Shown: positions 39,855 to 52,830 of the stretch, piece after piece
Layout of the letters: each line of letters opens with the position of its first letter
How positions within the stretch are numbered: position 1 is the stretch's first letter
The notes under the pieces: generated by a model
Databases searched by the model: none
The model's input: the letters and a program-made list of their open reading frames with translations, nothing else
Told to the model about the DNA's origin: nothing
Program-made: the position numbers and the translations under genes
Source of the DNA: Auanema rhodensis
Taxonomy: Eukaryota > Nematoda > Chromadorea > Rhabditida > Rhabditidae
Length of the DNA: 64,000 bases
Assembly: GCA_964057225.1 (NCBI GenBank)
Contig: OZ059894.1
Coordinates: 2,790,001-2,854,000, forward strand
Reading direction: 5' to 3'

Positions 39855-42800
39855 ATCTTTGTTATCAGATTTGCGCTAGCTTAAAAATGCACCGAGATAT
39901 CAACTGATATAAGTTCACACTTATATCCTCGATTTTCACCCCGAAGAATTAATTTTTTCGTTGAAAAACATTGTCCATCGTCTTTGCCTTGAAGAAAGGA
40001 ATCTAAAAACATCTACTTTTTGCAAAATTATTTCGAAATTTTTCGAAAAAATTTTTGTCAAAATGTTTTTGGAAGCAATGTTGAGTGTACATGGAAACTC
40101 AACATACACTAATGCATCATTTTTCAAACGATCATAACTAATTTTTGTATTGAGCGTTTTTCAATGTAGTAAAGTGCATTCGATGCGGATTTTTAAGCTG
40201 CGTCGATCTGTGTTATCAGATTTGCGCTAGCTTAAAAATGCACCGAGATATCAACTGATATAAGTTCACACTTATATCCTCGATTTTCACCCTGAAGAAT
40301 TAATTTTTTCGTTGAATAACATTGTCCATCGTCTTTGCCTTGAAAAAAGGAATCCAAAAACATCTACTTTTCGCTAAATTATTTCGAAATTTTTCGAAAA
40401 AATTTTTGTCAAAATGTTTTTGGAAGCAATGTTGAGTGTACATGGAAACTCAACATACACTAATGCATCATTTTCCAAACGATCATAACTAATTTTTGTA
40501 TTAAGCGTTTTTCAATGTAGTATAGTGCATTCGATGCGGATTTTCAAGTTGCGTCGATCTGTGTTATCAGATTTGCGCTAGCTTAAAAATGCACCGAGAT
40601 ATCAACTGATATAAGTTCACACTTATATCCTCGATTTTCACCCTGAAGAATTAATTTTTTTGTTGAATAACATTGTCCATCGTCTTTGCCTTGAAAAAAG
40701 GAATCTAAAAACACCTACTTTTCGCTAAATTATTTTGAAATTTTTCGAAAAAATTTTTGTCAAAATGTTTTTGGAAGCAATGTTGAGTGTACATGGAAAC
40801 TCAACATACACTAATGCATCATTTTTCAAACGATCATAACTAATTTTTGTATTAAGCGTTTCTCAATGTAGTATAGTGCATTCGATGCGGATTTTCAAGC
40901 TGCGTCGATCTTTGTTATCAGATTTGCGCTAGCTTAAAAATGCACCGAGATATCAACTGATATAAGTTCACACTTATATCCTCGATTTTCACCCCGAAGA
41001 ATTAATTTTTTCGTTGAAAAACATTGTCCATCGTCTTTGCCTTGAAGAAAGGAATCTAAAAACATCTACTTTTTGCAAAATTATTTCGAAATTTTTCGAA
41101 AAAATTTTTGTCAAAATGTTTTTGGAAGCAATGTTGAGTGTACATGGAAACTCAACATACACTAATGCATCATTTTTCAAACGATCATAACTAATTTTTG
41201 TATTGAGCGTTTTTCAATGTAGTAAAGTGCATTCGATGCGGATTTTTAAGCTGCGTCGATCTGTGTTATCAGATTTGCGCTAGCTTAAAAATGCACCGAG
41301 ATATCAACTGATATAAGTTCACACTTATATCCTCGATTTTCACCCTGAAGAATTAATTTTTTCGTTGAATAACATTGTCCATCGTCTTTGCCTTGAAAAA
41401 AAAAATCCAAAAACATCTACTTTTCGCTAAATTATTTCGAAATTTTTCGAAAAAATTTTTGTCAAAATGTTTTTGGAAGCAATGTTGAGTGTACATGGAA
41501 ACTCAACATACACTAATGCATCATTTTCCAAACGATCATAACTAATTTTTGTATTAAGCGTTTTTCAATGTAGTATAGTGCATTCGATGCGGATTTTCAA
41601 GTTGCGTCGATCTGTGTTATCAGATTTGCGCTAGCTTAAAAATGCACCGAGATATCAACTGATATAAGTTCACACTTATATCCTCGATTTTCACCCTGAA
41701 GAATTAATTTTTTCGTTGAATAACATTGTCCATCGTCTTTGCCTTGAAAAAAGGAATCCAAAAACATCTACTTTTCGCTAAATTATTTTGAAATTTTTCG
41801 AAAAAATTTTTGTCAAAATGTTTTTGGAAGCAATGTTGAGTGTACATGGAAACTCAACATACACTAATGCATCATTTTTCAAACGATCATAACTAATTTT
41901 TGTATTAAGCGTTTCTCAATGTAGTATAGTGCATTCGATGCGGATTTTCAAGCTGCGTCGATCTGTGTTATCAGATTTGCGCTAGCTTAAAAATGCACCG
42001 AGATATCAACTGATATAAGTTCACACTTATATCCTCGATTTTCACCCTGAAGAATTAATTTTTTTGTTGAATAACATTGTCCATCGTCTTTGCCTTGAAA
42101 AAAGGAATCTAAAAACATCTACTTTTCGCTAAATTATTTTGAAATTTTTCGAAAAAATTTTTGTCAAAATGTTTTTGGAAGCAATGTTGAGTGTACATGG
42201 AAACTCAACATACACTAATGCATCATTTTTCAAACGATCATAACTAATTTTTGTATTAAGCGTTTCTCAATGTAGTATAGTGCATTCGATGCGGATTTTT
42301 AAGCTGCGTCGATCTGTGTTATCAGATTTGCGCTAGCTTAAAAATGCACCGAGATATCAACTGATATAAGTTCACACTTATATCCTCGATTTTCACCCCG
42401 AAGAATTAATTTTTTCGTTGAAAAACATTGTCCATCGTCTTTGCCTTGAAGAAAGGAATCTAAAAACATCTACTTTTCGCTAAATTATTTTGAAATTTTT
42501 CGAAAAAATTTTTGTCAAAATGTTTTTGGAAGCAATGTTGAGTGTACATGGAAACTCAACATACACTAATGCATCATTTTTCAAACGATCATAACTAATT
42601 TTTGTATTAAGCGTTTTTCAATGTAGTATAGTGCATTCGATGCGGATTTTTAAGCTGCGTCGATCTTTGTTATCAGATTTGCGCTAGCTTAAAAATGCAC
42701 CGAGATATCAACTGATATAAGTTCACACTTATATCCTCGATTTTCACCCCGAAGAATTAATTTTTTCGTTGAAAAACATTGTCCATCGTCTTTGCCTTGA

Positions 42801-44243
42801 AGAAAGGAATCTAAAAACATCTACTTTTTGCAAAATTATTTCGAAATTTTTCGAAAAAATTTTTGTCAAAATGTTTTTGGAAGCAATGTTGAGTGTACAT
42901 GGAAACTCAACATACACTAATGCATCTTTTTTCAAACGATCATAACTAATTTTTGTATTGAGCGTTTTTCAATGTAGTAAAGTGCATTCGATGCGGATTT
43001 TTAAGCTGCGTCGATCTGTGTTATCAGATTTGCGCTAGCTTAAAAATGCACCGAGATATCAACTGATATAAGTTCACACTTATATCCTCGATTTTCACCC
43101 TGAAGAATTAATTTTTTCGTTGAATAACATTGTCCATCGTCTTTGCCTTGAAAAAAGGAATCCAAAAACATCTACTTTTCGCTAAATTATTTCGAAATTT
43201 TTCGAAAAAATTTTTGTCAAAATGTTTTTGGAAGCAATGTTGAGTGTACATGGAAACTCAACATACACTAATGCATCATTTTCCAAACGATCATAACTAA
43301 TTTTTGTATTAAGCGTTTTTCAATGTAGTATAGTGCATTCGATGCGGATTTTCAAGTTGCGTCGATCTGTGTTATCAGATTTGCGCTAGCTTAAAAATGC
43401 ACCGAGATATCAACTGATATAAGTTCACACTTATATCCTCGATTTTCACCCTGAAGAATTAATTTTTTTGTTGAATAACATTGTCCATCGTCTTTGCCTT
43501 GAAAAAAGGAATCTAAAAACACCTACTTTTCGCTAAATTATTTTGAAATTTTTCGAAAAAATTTTTGTCAAAATGTTTTTGGAAGCAATGTTGAGTGTAC
43601 ATGGAAACTCAACATACACTAATGCATCATTTTTCAAACGATCATAACTAATTTTTGTATTAAGCGTTTCTCAATGTAGTATAGTGCATTCGATGCGGAT
43701 TTTCAAGCTGCGTCGATCTTTGTTATCAGATTTGCGCTAGCTTAAAAATGCACCGAGATATCAACTGATATAAGTTCACACTTATATCCTCGATTTTCAC
43801 CCCGAAGAATTAATTTTTTCGTTGAAAAACATTGTCCATCGTCTTTGCCTTGAAGAAAGGAATCTAAAAACATCTACTTTTTGCAAAATTATTTCGAAAT
43901 TTTTCGAAAAAATTTTTGTCAAAATGTTTTTGGAAGCAATGTTGAGTGTACATGGAAACTCAACATACACTAATGCATCATTTTTCAAACGATCATAACT
44001 AATTTTTGTATTGAGCGTTTTTCAATGTAGTAAAGTGCATTCGATGCGGATTTTTAAGCTGCGTCGATCTGTGTTATCAGATTTGCGCTAGCTTAAAAAT
44101 GCACCGAGATATCAACTGATATAAGTTCACACTTATATCCTCGATTTTCACCCTGAAGAATTAATTTTTTCGTTGAATAACATTGTCCATCGTCTTTGCC
44201 TTGAAAAAAAAAATCCAAAAACATCTACTTTTCGCTAAATTAT
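39855..44243 (-). repeat. Block of about 1.58 kb duplicated at 2808-bp spacing, with an internal 1053-bp step
   Basis: A rare T-to-A change on the + strand (TTTGCAAAATTA in place of TTTGCTAAATTA) occurs in four units, near 40020, 41073, 42828 and 43881, spaced 1053, 1755 and 1053 bp. A double change making a run of ten A occurs at 41396-41405 and again 2808 bp later at 44204-44213. Together these show that about 39855-41435 is repeated at about 42663-44243, and that within each half a three-monomer step is repeated once. One copy differs by CATCTTTTTTC for CATCATTTTTC near 42925. Confidence 0.8.
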
Positions 44244-47214
44244 TTTGAAATTTTTCGAAAAAATTTTTGTCAAAATGTTTTTGGAAGCAATGTTGAGTGT
44301 ACATGGAAACTCAACATACACTAATGCATCATTTTTCAAACGATCATAACTAATTTTTGTATTAAGCGTTTTTCAATGTAGTATAGTGCATTCGATGCGG
44401 ATTTTCAAGCTGCGTCGATCTTTGTTATCAGATTTGCGCTAGCTTAAAAATGCACCGAGATATCAACTGATATAAGTTCACACTTATATCCTCGATTTTC
44501 ACCCTGAAGAATTAATTTTTTCGTTGAATAACATTGTCCATCGTCTTTGCCTTGAAGAAAGGAATCTAAAAACATCTACTTTTCGCTAAATTATTTTGAA
44601 ATTTTTCGAAAAAATTTTTGTCAAAATGTTTTTGGAAGCAATGTTGAGTGTACATGGAAACTCAACATACACTAATGCATCATTTTTCAAACGATCATAA
44701 CTAATTTTTGTATTGAGCGTTTTTCAATGTAGTATAGTGCATTCGATGCGGATTTTTAAGCTGCGTCGATCTGTGTTATCAGATTTGCGCTAGCTTAAAA
44801 ATGCACCGAGATATCAACTGATATAAGTTCACACTTATATCCTCGATTTTCACCCTGAAGAATTAATTTTTTCGTTGAATAACATTGTCCATCGTCTTTG
44901 CCTTGAAAAAAAAAATCCAAAAACATCTACTTTTCGCTAAATTATTTCGAAATTTTTCGAAAAAATTTTTGTCAAAATGTTTTTGGAAGCAATGTTGAGT
45001 GTACATGGAAACTCAACATACACTAATGCATCATTTTCCAAACGATCATAACTAATTTTTGTATTAAGCGTTTTTCAATGTAGTATAGTGCATTCGATGC
45101 GGATTTTCAAGTTGCGTCGATCTGTGTTATCAGATTTGCGCTAGCTTAAAAATGCACCGAGATATCAACTGATATAAGTTCACACTTATATCCTCGATTT
45201 TCACCCTGAAGAATTAATTTTTTCGTTGAATAACATTGTCCATCGTCTTTGCCTTGAAAAAAGGAATCCAAAAACATCTACTTTTCGCTAAATTATTTTG
45301 AAATTTTTCGAAAAAATTTTTGTCAAAATGTTTTTGGAAGCAATGTTGAGTGTACATGGAAACTCAACATACACTAATGCATCATTTTTCAAACGATCAT
45401 AACTAATTTTTGTATTAAGCGTTTTTCAATGTAGTATAGTGCATTCGATGCGGATTTTTAAGCTGCGTCGATCTGTGTTATCAGATTTGCGCTAGCTTAA
45501 AAATGCACCGAGATATCAACTGATATAAGTTCACACTTATATCCTCGATTTTCACCCTGAAGAATTAATTTTTTCGTTGAATAACATTGTCCATCGTCTT
45601 TGCCTTGAAAAAAAAAATCCAAAAACATCTACTTTTCGCTAAATTATTTCGAAATTTTTCGAAAAAATTTTTGTCAAAATGTTTTTGAAAGCAATGTTGA
45701 GTGTACATGGAAACTCAACATACACTAATGCATCATTTTTCAAACGATCATAACTAATTTTTGTATTAAGCGTTTTTCAATGTAGTATAGTGCATTCGAT
45801 GCGGATTTTTAAGCTGCGTCGAGCTGTGTTATCAGATTTGCGCTAGCTTAAAAATGCACCGAGATATCAACTGATATAAGTTCACACTTATATCCTCGAT
45901 GTTCACCCTGAAGAATTAGTTTTTTCGTTGAATAACATTGTCCATCGTCTTTGTCATAAAAAAAGGAATCTAAAAACATCTACTTTTCGCTAAATTATTT
46001 TGAAATTTTTCGAAAAAATTTTTGTCAAAATGTTTTTGGAAGCAATGTTGAGTGTACATGGAAACTCAACATACACTAATGCATCATTTTTCAAACGATC
46101 ATAACTAATTTTTGTATTAAGCGTTTCTCAATGTAGTATAGTGCATTCGATGCGGATTTTCAAGCTGCGTCGATCTGTGTTATCAGATTTGCGCTAGCTT
46201 AAAAATGCACCGAGATATCAACTGATATAAGTTCACACTTATATCCTCGATTTTCACCCTGAAGAATTAATTTTTTCGTTGAATAACATTGTCCATCGTC
46301 TTTGCCTTGAAAAAAGGAATCCAAAAACATCTACTTTTCGCTAAATTATTTTGAAATTTTTCGAAAAAATTTTTGTCAAAATGTTTTTGGAAGCAATGTT
46401 GAGTGTACATGGAAACTCAACATACACTAATGCATCATTTTTCAAACGATCATAACTAATTTTTGTATTAAGCGTTTTTCAATGTAGTATAGTGCATTCG
46501 ATGCGGATTTTCAAGCTGCGTCGATCTGTGTTATCAGATTTGCGCTAGCTTAAAAATGCACCGAGATATCAACTGATATAAGTTCACACTTATATCCTCG
46601 ATTTTCACCCTGAAGAATTAATTTTTTTGTTGAATAACATTGTCCATCGTCTTTGCCTTGAAAAAAGGAATCTAAAAACATCTACTTTTTGCTAAATTAT
46701 TTCGAAATTTTTCGAAAAAATTTTTGTCAAAATGTTTTTGGAAGCAATGTTGAGTGTACATGGAAACTCAACATACACTAATGCATCATTTTTCAAACGA
46801 TCATAACTAATTTTTGTATTGAGCGTTTTTCAATGAGTAAAGTGCATTCGATGCGAATTTTCAACCTGCGTCGATCTGTGTTATCAGATTTGCGCTAGCT
46901 TAAAAATGCACCGAGATATCAACTGATATAAGTTCACACTTATATCCTCGATTTTCACCCTGAAGAATTGATTTTTTTGTTGAATAACATTGTCCATCGT
47001 CTTTGCCTTGAAAAAAGGAATCTAAAAACATCTACTTTTCGCTAAATTATTTTGAAATTTTTCGAAAAAATTTTTGTCAAAATGTTTTTGGAAGCAATGT
47101 TGAGTGTACATGGAAACTCAACATACACTAATGCATTATTTTTCAAACGATCATAACTAATTTTTGTATTAAGCGTTTTTCAATGTAGTATAGTGCATTC
47201 GATGCGGATTTTCA
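44244..47214 (-). repeat. Mixed zone of subfamily B monomers, including a 350-bp unit
   Basis: About eight units. The ten-A variant appears twice more, at 44906-44915 and 45608-45617, both in 702-bp steps from the copy at 44204. A GTCGAGC/GATGTTC unit lies near 45830 and carries a private GTCATAAA change near 45954. The unit at 46514-46863 is one base short (CAATGAGTAAAG near 46831, lacking the T of CAATGTAGTAAAG) and also has GCGAATTTT for GCGGATTTT. This is the only deletion I found in the window. Confidence 0.75.
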
Positions 47215-50200
47215 AGCTGCGTCGATCTGTGTTATCAGATTTGCGCTAGCTTAAAAATGCACCGAGATATCAACTGATATAAGTTCACACTTATATCCTC
47301 GATTTTCACCCCGAAGAATTAATTTTTTCGTTGAAAAACATTGTCCATCGTCTTTGCCTTGAAGAAAGGAATCTAAAAACATCTACTTTTTGCTAAATTA
47401 TTTCGAAATTTTTCGAAAAAATTTTTGTCAAAATGTTTTTGGAAGCAATGTTGAGTGTACATGGAAACTCAACATACACTAATGCATCATTTTTCAAACG
47501 ATCATAACTAATTTTTGTATTGAGCGTTTTTCAATGTAGTAAAGTGCATTCGATGCGGATTTTCAACCTGCGTCGATCTGTGTTATCAGATTTGCGCTAG
47601 CTTAAAAATGCACCGAGATATCAACTGATATAAGTTCACACTTATATCCTCGATTTTCACCCTGAAGAATTAATTTTTTTGTTGAATAACATTGTCCATC
47701 GTCTTTGCCTTGAAAGAAGGAATCTAAAAACATCTACTTTTTGCTAAATTATTTCGAAATTTTTCGAAAAAATTTTTGTCAAAATGTTTTTGGAAGCAAT
47801 GTTGAGTGTACATGGAAACTCAACATACACTAATGCATCATTTTTCAAACGATCATAACTAATTTTTGTATTAAGCGTTCTTCCATGTAGTATAGTGCAT
47901 TCGATGCGGATTTTCAACCTGCGTTGATCTGTGTTATCAGATTTGCGCTAGCTTAAAAATGCACCGAGATATCAACTGATATAAGTTCACACTTATATCC
48001 TCGATTTTCACCCTGAAGAATTAATTTTTTTGTTGAATAACATTGTCCATCGTCTTTGCCTTGAAAGAAGGAATCTAAAAACATCTACTTTTTGCTAAAT
48101 TATTTCGAAATTTTTCGAAAAAATTTTTGTCAAAATGTTTTTGGAAGCAATGTTGAGTGTACATGGAAACTCAACATACACTAATGCATCATTTTTCAAA
48201 CGATCATAACTAATTTTTGTATTGAGCGTTTTTCAATGTAGTAAAGTGCATTCGATGCGGATTTTCAACCTGCGTCGATCTGTGTTATCAGATTTGCGCT
48301 AGCTTAAAAATGCACCGAGATATCAACTGATATAAGTTCACACTTATATCCTCGATTTTCACCCTGAAGAATTAATTTTTTTGTTGAATCACATTGTCCA
48401 TCGTCTTTGCCTTGAAAAAAGGAATCTAAAAACATCTACTTTTTGCTAAATTATCTTGAAATTTTTCGAAAAAATTTTTGTCAAAATGTTTTTGGAAGCA
48501 ATGTTGAGTGTACATGGAAACTCAACATACACTAATGCATTATTTTTCAAACGATCATAACTAATTTTTGTATTGAGCGTTTTTCAATGTAGTATAGTGC
48601 ATTCGATGCGGATTTTCAAGCTGCGTCGATCTGTGTTATCAGATTTGCGCTAGCTTAAAAATGCACCGAGATATCAACTGATATAAGTTCACACTTATAT
48701 CCTCGATTTTCACCCTGAAGAATTAATTTTTTCGTTGAATAACATTGTCCATCGTCTTTGCCTTGAAAAAAGGAATCTAAAAACATCTACTTTTCGCTAA
48801 ATTATTTTGAAATTTTTCGAAAAAAATTTTGTCAAAATGTTTTTGGAAGCAATGTTGAGTGTACATGGAAACTCAACATACACTAATGCATCATTTTTCA
48901 AACGATCATAACTAATTTTTGTATTAAGCGTTTTTCAATGTAGTATAGTGCATTCGATGCGGATTTTTAAGCTGCGTCGAGCTGTGTTATCAGATTTGCG
49001 CTAGCTTAAAAATGCACCGAGATATCAACTGATATAAGTTCACACTTATATCCTCGATTTTCACCCCGAAGAATTAATTTTTTCGTTGAAAAACATTGTC
49101 CATCGTCTTTGCCTTGAAGAAAGGAATCTAAAAACATCTACTTTTTGCTAAATTATTTCGAAATTTTTCGAAAAAATTTTTGTCAAAATGTTTTTGGAAG
49201 CAATGTTGAGTGTACATGGAAACTCAACATACACTAATGCATCATTTTTCAAACGATCATAACTAATTTTTGTATTGAGCGTTTTTCAATGTAGTAAAGT
49301 GCATTCGATGCGGATTTTCAACCTGCGTCGATCTGTGTTATCAGATTTGCGCTAGCTTAAAAATGCACCGAGATATCAACTGATATAAGTTCACACTTAT
49401 ATCCTCGATTTTCACCCTGAAGAATTAATTTTTTTGTTGAATAACATTGTCCATCGTCTTTGCCTTGAAAGAAGGAATCTAAAAACATCTACTTTTTGCT
49501 AAATTATTTCGAAATTTTTCGAAAAAATTTTTGTCAAAATGTTTTTGGAAGCAATGTTGAGTGTACATGGAAACTCAACATACACTAATGCATCATTTTT
49601 CAAACGATCATAACTAATTTTTGTATTAAGCGTTTTTCAATGTAGTATAGTGCATTCGATGCGGATTTTCAAGCTGCGTCGATCTGTGTTATCAGATTTG
49701 CGCTAGCTTAAAAATGCACCGAGATATCAACTGATATAAGTTCACACTTATATCCTCGATTTTCACCCCGAAGAATTAATTTTTTCGTTGAAAAACATTG
49801 TCCATCGTCTTTGCCTTGAAGAAAGGAATCTAAAAACATCTACTTTTTGCTAAATTATTTCGAAATTTTTCGAAAAAATTTTTGTCAAAATGTTTTTGGA
49901 AGCAATGTTGAGTGTACATGGAAACTCAACATACACTAATGCATCATTTTTCAAACGATCATAACTAATTTTTGTATTGAGCGTTTTTCAATGTAGTAAA
50001 GTGCATTCGATGCGGATTTTCAACCTGCGTCGATCTGTGTTATCAGATTTGCGCTAGCTTAAAAATGCACCGAGATATCAACTGATATAAGTTCACACTT
50101 ATATCCTCGATTTTCACCCTGAAGAATTAATTTTTTTGTTGAATAACATTGTCCATCGTCTTTGCCTTGAAAGAAGGAATCTAAAAACATCTACTTTTTG

Positions 50201-51777
50201 CTAAATTATTTCGAAATTTTTCGAAAAAATTTTTGTCAAAATGTTTTTGGAAGCAATGTTGAGTGTACATGGAAACTCAACATACACTAATGCATCATTT
50301 TTCAAACGATCATAACTAATTTTTGTATTAAGCGTTCTTCCATGTAGTATAGTGCATTCGATGCGGATTTTCAACCTGCGTCGATCTGTGTTATCAGATT
50401 TGCGCTAGCTTAAAAATGCACCGAGATATCAACTGATATAAGTTCACACTTATATCCTCGATTTTCACCCTGAAGAATTAATTTTTTTGTTGAATAACAT
50501 TGTCCATCGTCTTTGCCTTGAAAGAAGGAATCTAAAAACATCTACTTTTTGCTAAATTATTTCGAAATTTTTCGAAAAAATTTTTGTCAAAATGTTTTTG
50601 GAAGCAATGTTGAGTGTACATGGAAACTCAACATACACTAATGCATCATTTTTCAAACGATCATAACTAATTTTTGTATTGAGCGTTTTTCAATGTAGTA
50701 AAGTGCATTCGATGCGGATTTTCAACCTGCGTCGATCTGTGTTATCAGATTTGCGCTAGCTTAAAAATGCACCGAGATATCAACTGATATAAGTTCACAC
50801 TTATATCCTCGATTTTCACCCTGAAGAATTAATTTTTTTGTTGAATAACATTGTCCATCGTCTTTGCCTTGAAAAAAGGAATCTAAAAACATCTACTTTT
50901 TGCTAAATTATCTTGAAATTTTTCGAAAAAATTTTTGTCAAAATGTTTTTGGAAGCAATGTTGAGTGTACATGGAAACTCAACATACACTAATGCATTAT
51001 TTTTCAAACGATCATAACTAATTTTTGTATTGAGCGTTTTTCAATGTAGTATAGTGCATTCGATGCGGATTTTCAAGCTGCGTCGATCTGTGTTATCAGA
51101 TTTGCGCTAGCTTAAAAATGCACCGAGATATCAACTGATATAAGTTCACACTTATATCCTCGATTTTCACCCTGAAGAATTAATTTTTTCGTTGAATAAC
51201 ATTGTCCATCGTCTTTGCCTTGAAAAAAGGAATCTAAAAACATCTACTTTTCGCTAAATTATTTTGAAATTTTTCGAAAAAAATTTTGTCAAAATGTTTT
51301 TGGAAGCAATGTTGAGTGTACATGGAAACTCAACATACACTAATGCATCATTTTTCAAACGATCATAACTAATTTTTGTATTAAGCGTTTTTCAATGTAG
51401 TATAGTGCATTCGATGCGGATTTTTAAGCTGCGTCGAGCTGTGTTATCAGATTTGCGCTAGCTTAAAAATGCACCGAGATATCAACTGATATAAGTTCAC
51501 ACATATATCCTCGATTTTCACCCCGAAGAATTAATTTTTTCGTTGAAAAACATTGTCCATCGTCTTTGCCTTGAAGAAAGGAATCTAAAAACATCTACTT
51601 TTTGCTAAATTATTTCGAAATTTTTCGAAAAAATTTTTGTCAAAATGTTTTTGGAAGCAATGTTGAGTGTACATGGAAACTCAACATACACTAATGCATC
51701 ATTTTTCAAACGATCATAACTAATTTTTGTATTGAGCGTTTTTCAATGTAGTAAAGTGCATTCGATGCGGATTTTCA
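47215..51777 (-). repeat. Seven-monomer HOR (2457 bp); six of seven units match
   Basis: Units 47215-49320 match 49672-51777 in order. Markers at exact 2457-bp spacing are the rare TTAAGCGTTC (47871 and 50328) and a shifted A/T run (CG followed by seven A and four T, at 48818 and 51275). The seventh unit of the first copy (49321-49671) differs from its counterpart at 51778. Private differences include GCGTTGATC near 47932, GAATCACATT near 48386 and CACACATATA near 51499. Confidence 0.82.
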
Positions 51778-52830
51778 ACCTGCGTCGATCTGTGTTATCA
51801 GATTTGCGCTAGCTTAAAAATGCACCGAGATATCAACTGATATAAGTTCACACTTATATCCTCGATTTTCACCCTGAAGAATTAATTTTTTTGTTGAATA
51901 ACATTGTCCATCGTCTTTGCCTTGAAAAAAGGAATCTAAAAACATCTACTTTTCGCTAAATTATCTTGAAATTTTTCGAAAAAATTTTTGTCAAAATGTT
52001 TTTGGAAGCAATGTTGAGTGTACATGGAAACTCAACATACACTAATGCATCATTTTTCAAACGATCATAACTAATTTTTGTATTGAGCGTTTTTCAATGT
52101 AGTAAAGTGCATTCGATGCGGATTTTCAACCTGCGTCGATCTGTGTTATCAGATTTGCGCTAGCTTAAAAATGCACCGAGATATCAACTGATATAAGTTC
52201 ACACTTATATCCTCGATTTTCACCCTGAAGAATTAATTTTTTTGTTGAATAACATTGTCCATCGTCTTTGCCTTGAAAAAAGGAATCTAAAAACATCTAC
52301 TTTTTGCTAAATTATCTTGAAATTTTTCGAAAAAATTTTTGTCAAAATGTTTTTGGAAGCAATGTTGAGTGTACATGGAAACTCAACATACACTAATGCA
52401 TTATTTTTCAAACGATCATAACTAATTTTTGTATTGAGCGTTTTTCAATGTAGTATAGTGCATTCGATGCGGATTTTCAAGCTGCGTCGATCTGTGTTAT
52501 CAGATTTGCGCTAGCTTAAAAATGCACCGAGATATCAACTGATATAAGTTCACACTTATATCCTCGATTTTCACCCTGAAGAATTAATTTTTTCGTTGAA
52601 TAACATTGTCCATCGTCTTTGCCTTGAAAAAAGGAATCTAAAAACATCTACTTTTCGCTAAATTATTTTGAAATTTTTCGAAAAAAATTTTGTCAAAATG
52701 TTTTTGGAAGCAATGTTGAGTGTACATGGAAACTCAACATACACTAATGCATCATTTTTCAAACGATCATAACTAATTTTTGTATTAAGCGTTTTTCAAT
52801 GTAGTATAGTGCATTCGATGCGGATTTTTA
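51778..52830 (-). repeat. Three-monomer linker between HOR zones
   Basis: Units 51778-52128, 52129-52479 and 52480-52830 have the CAACCTG/TCTTG, CATTATT/TATAG and shifted-A/T-run types that end each of the longer blocks to the right. They look like the tail of such a block whose earlier units are missing. The linker makes the spacing between the shifted-run markers at 51275 and 52679 only four monomers. Confidence 0.65.
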
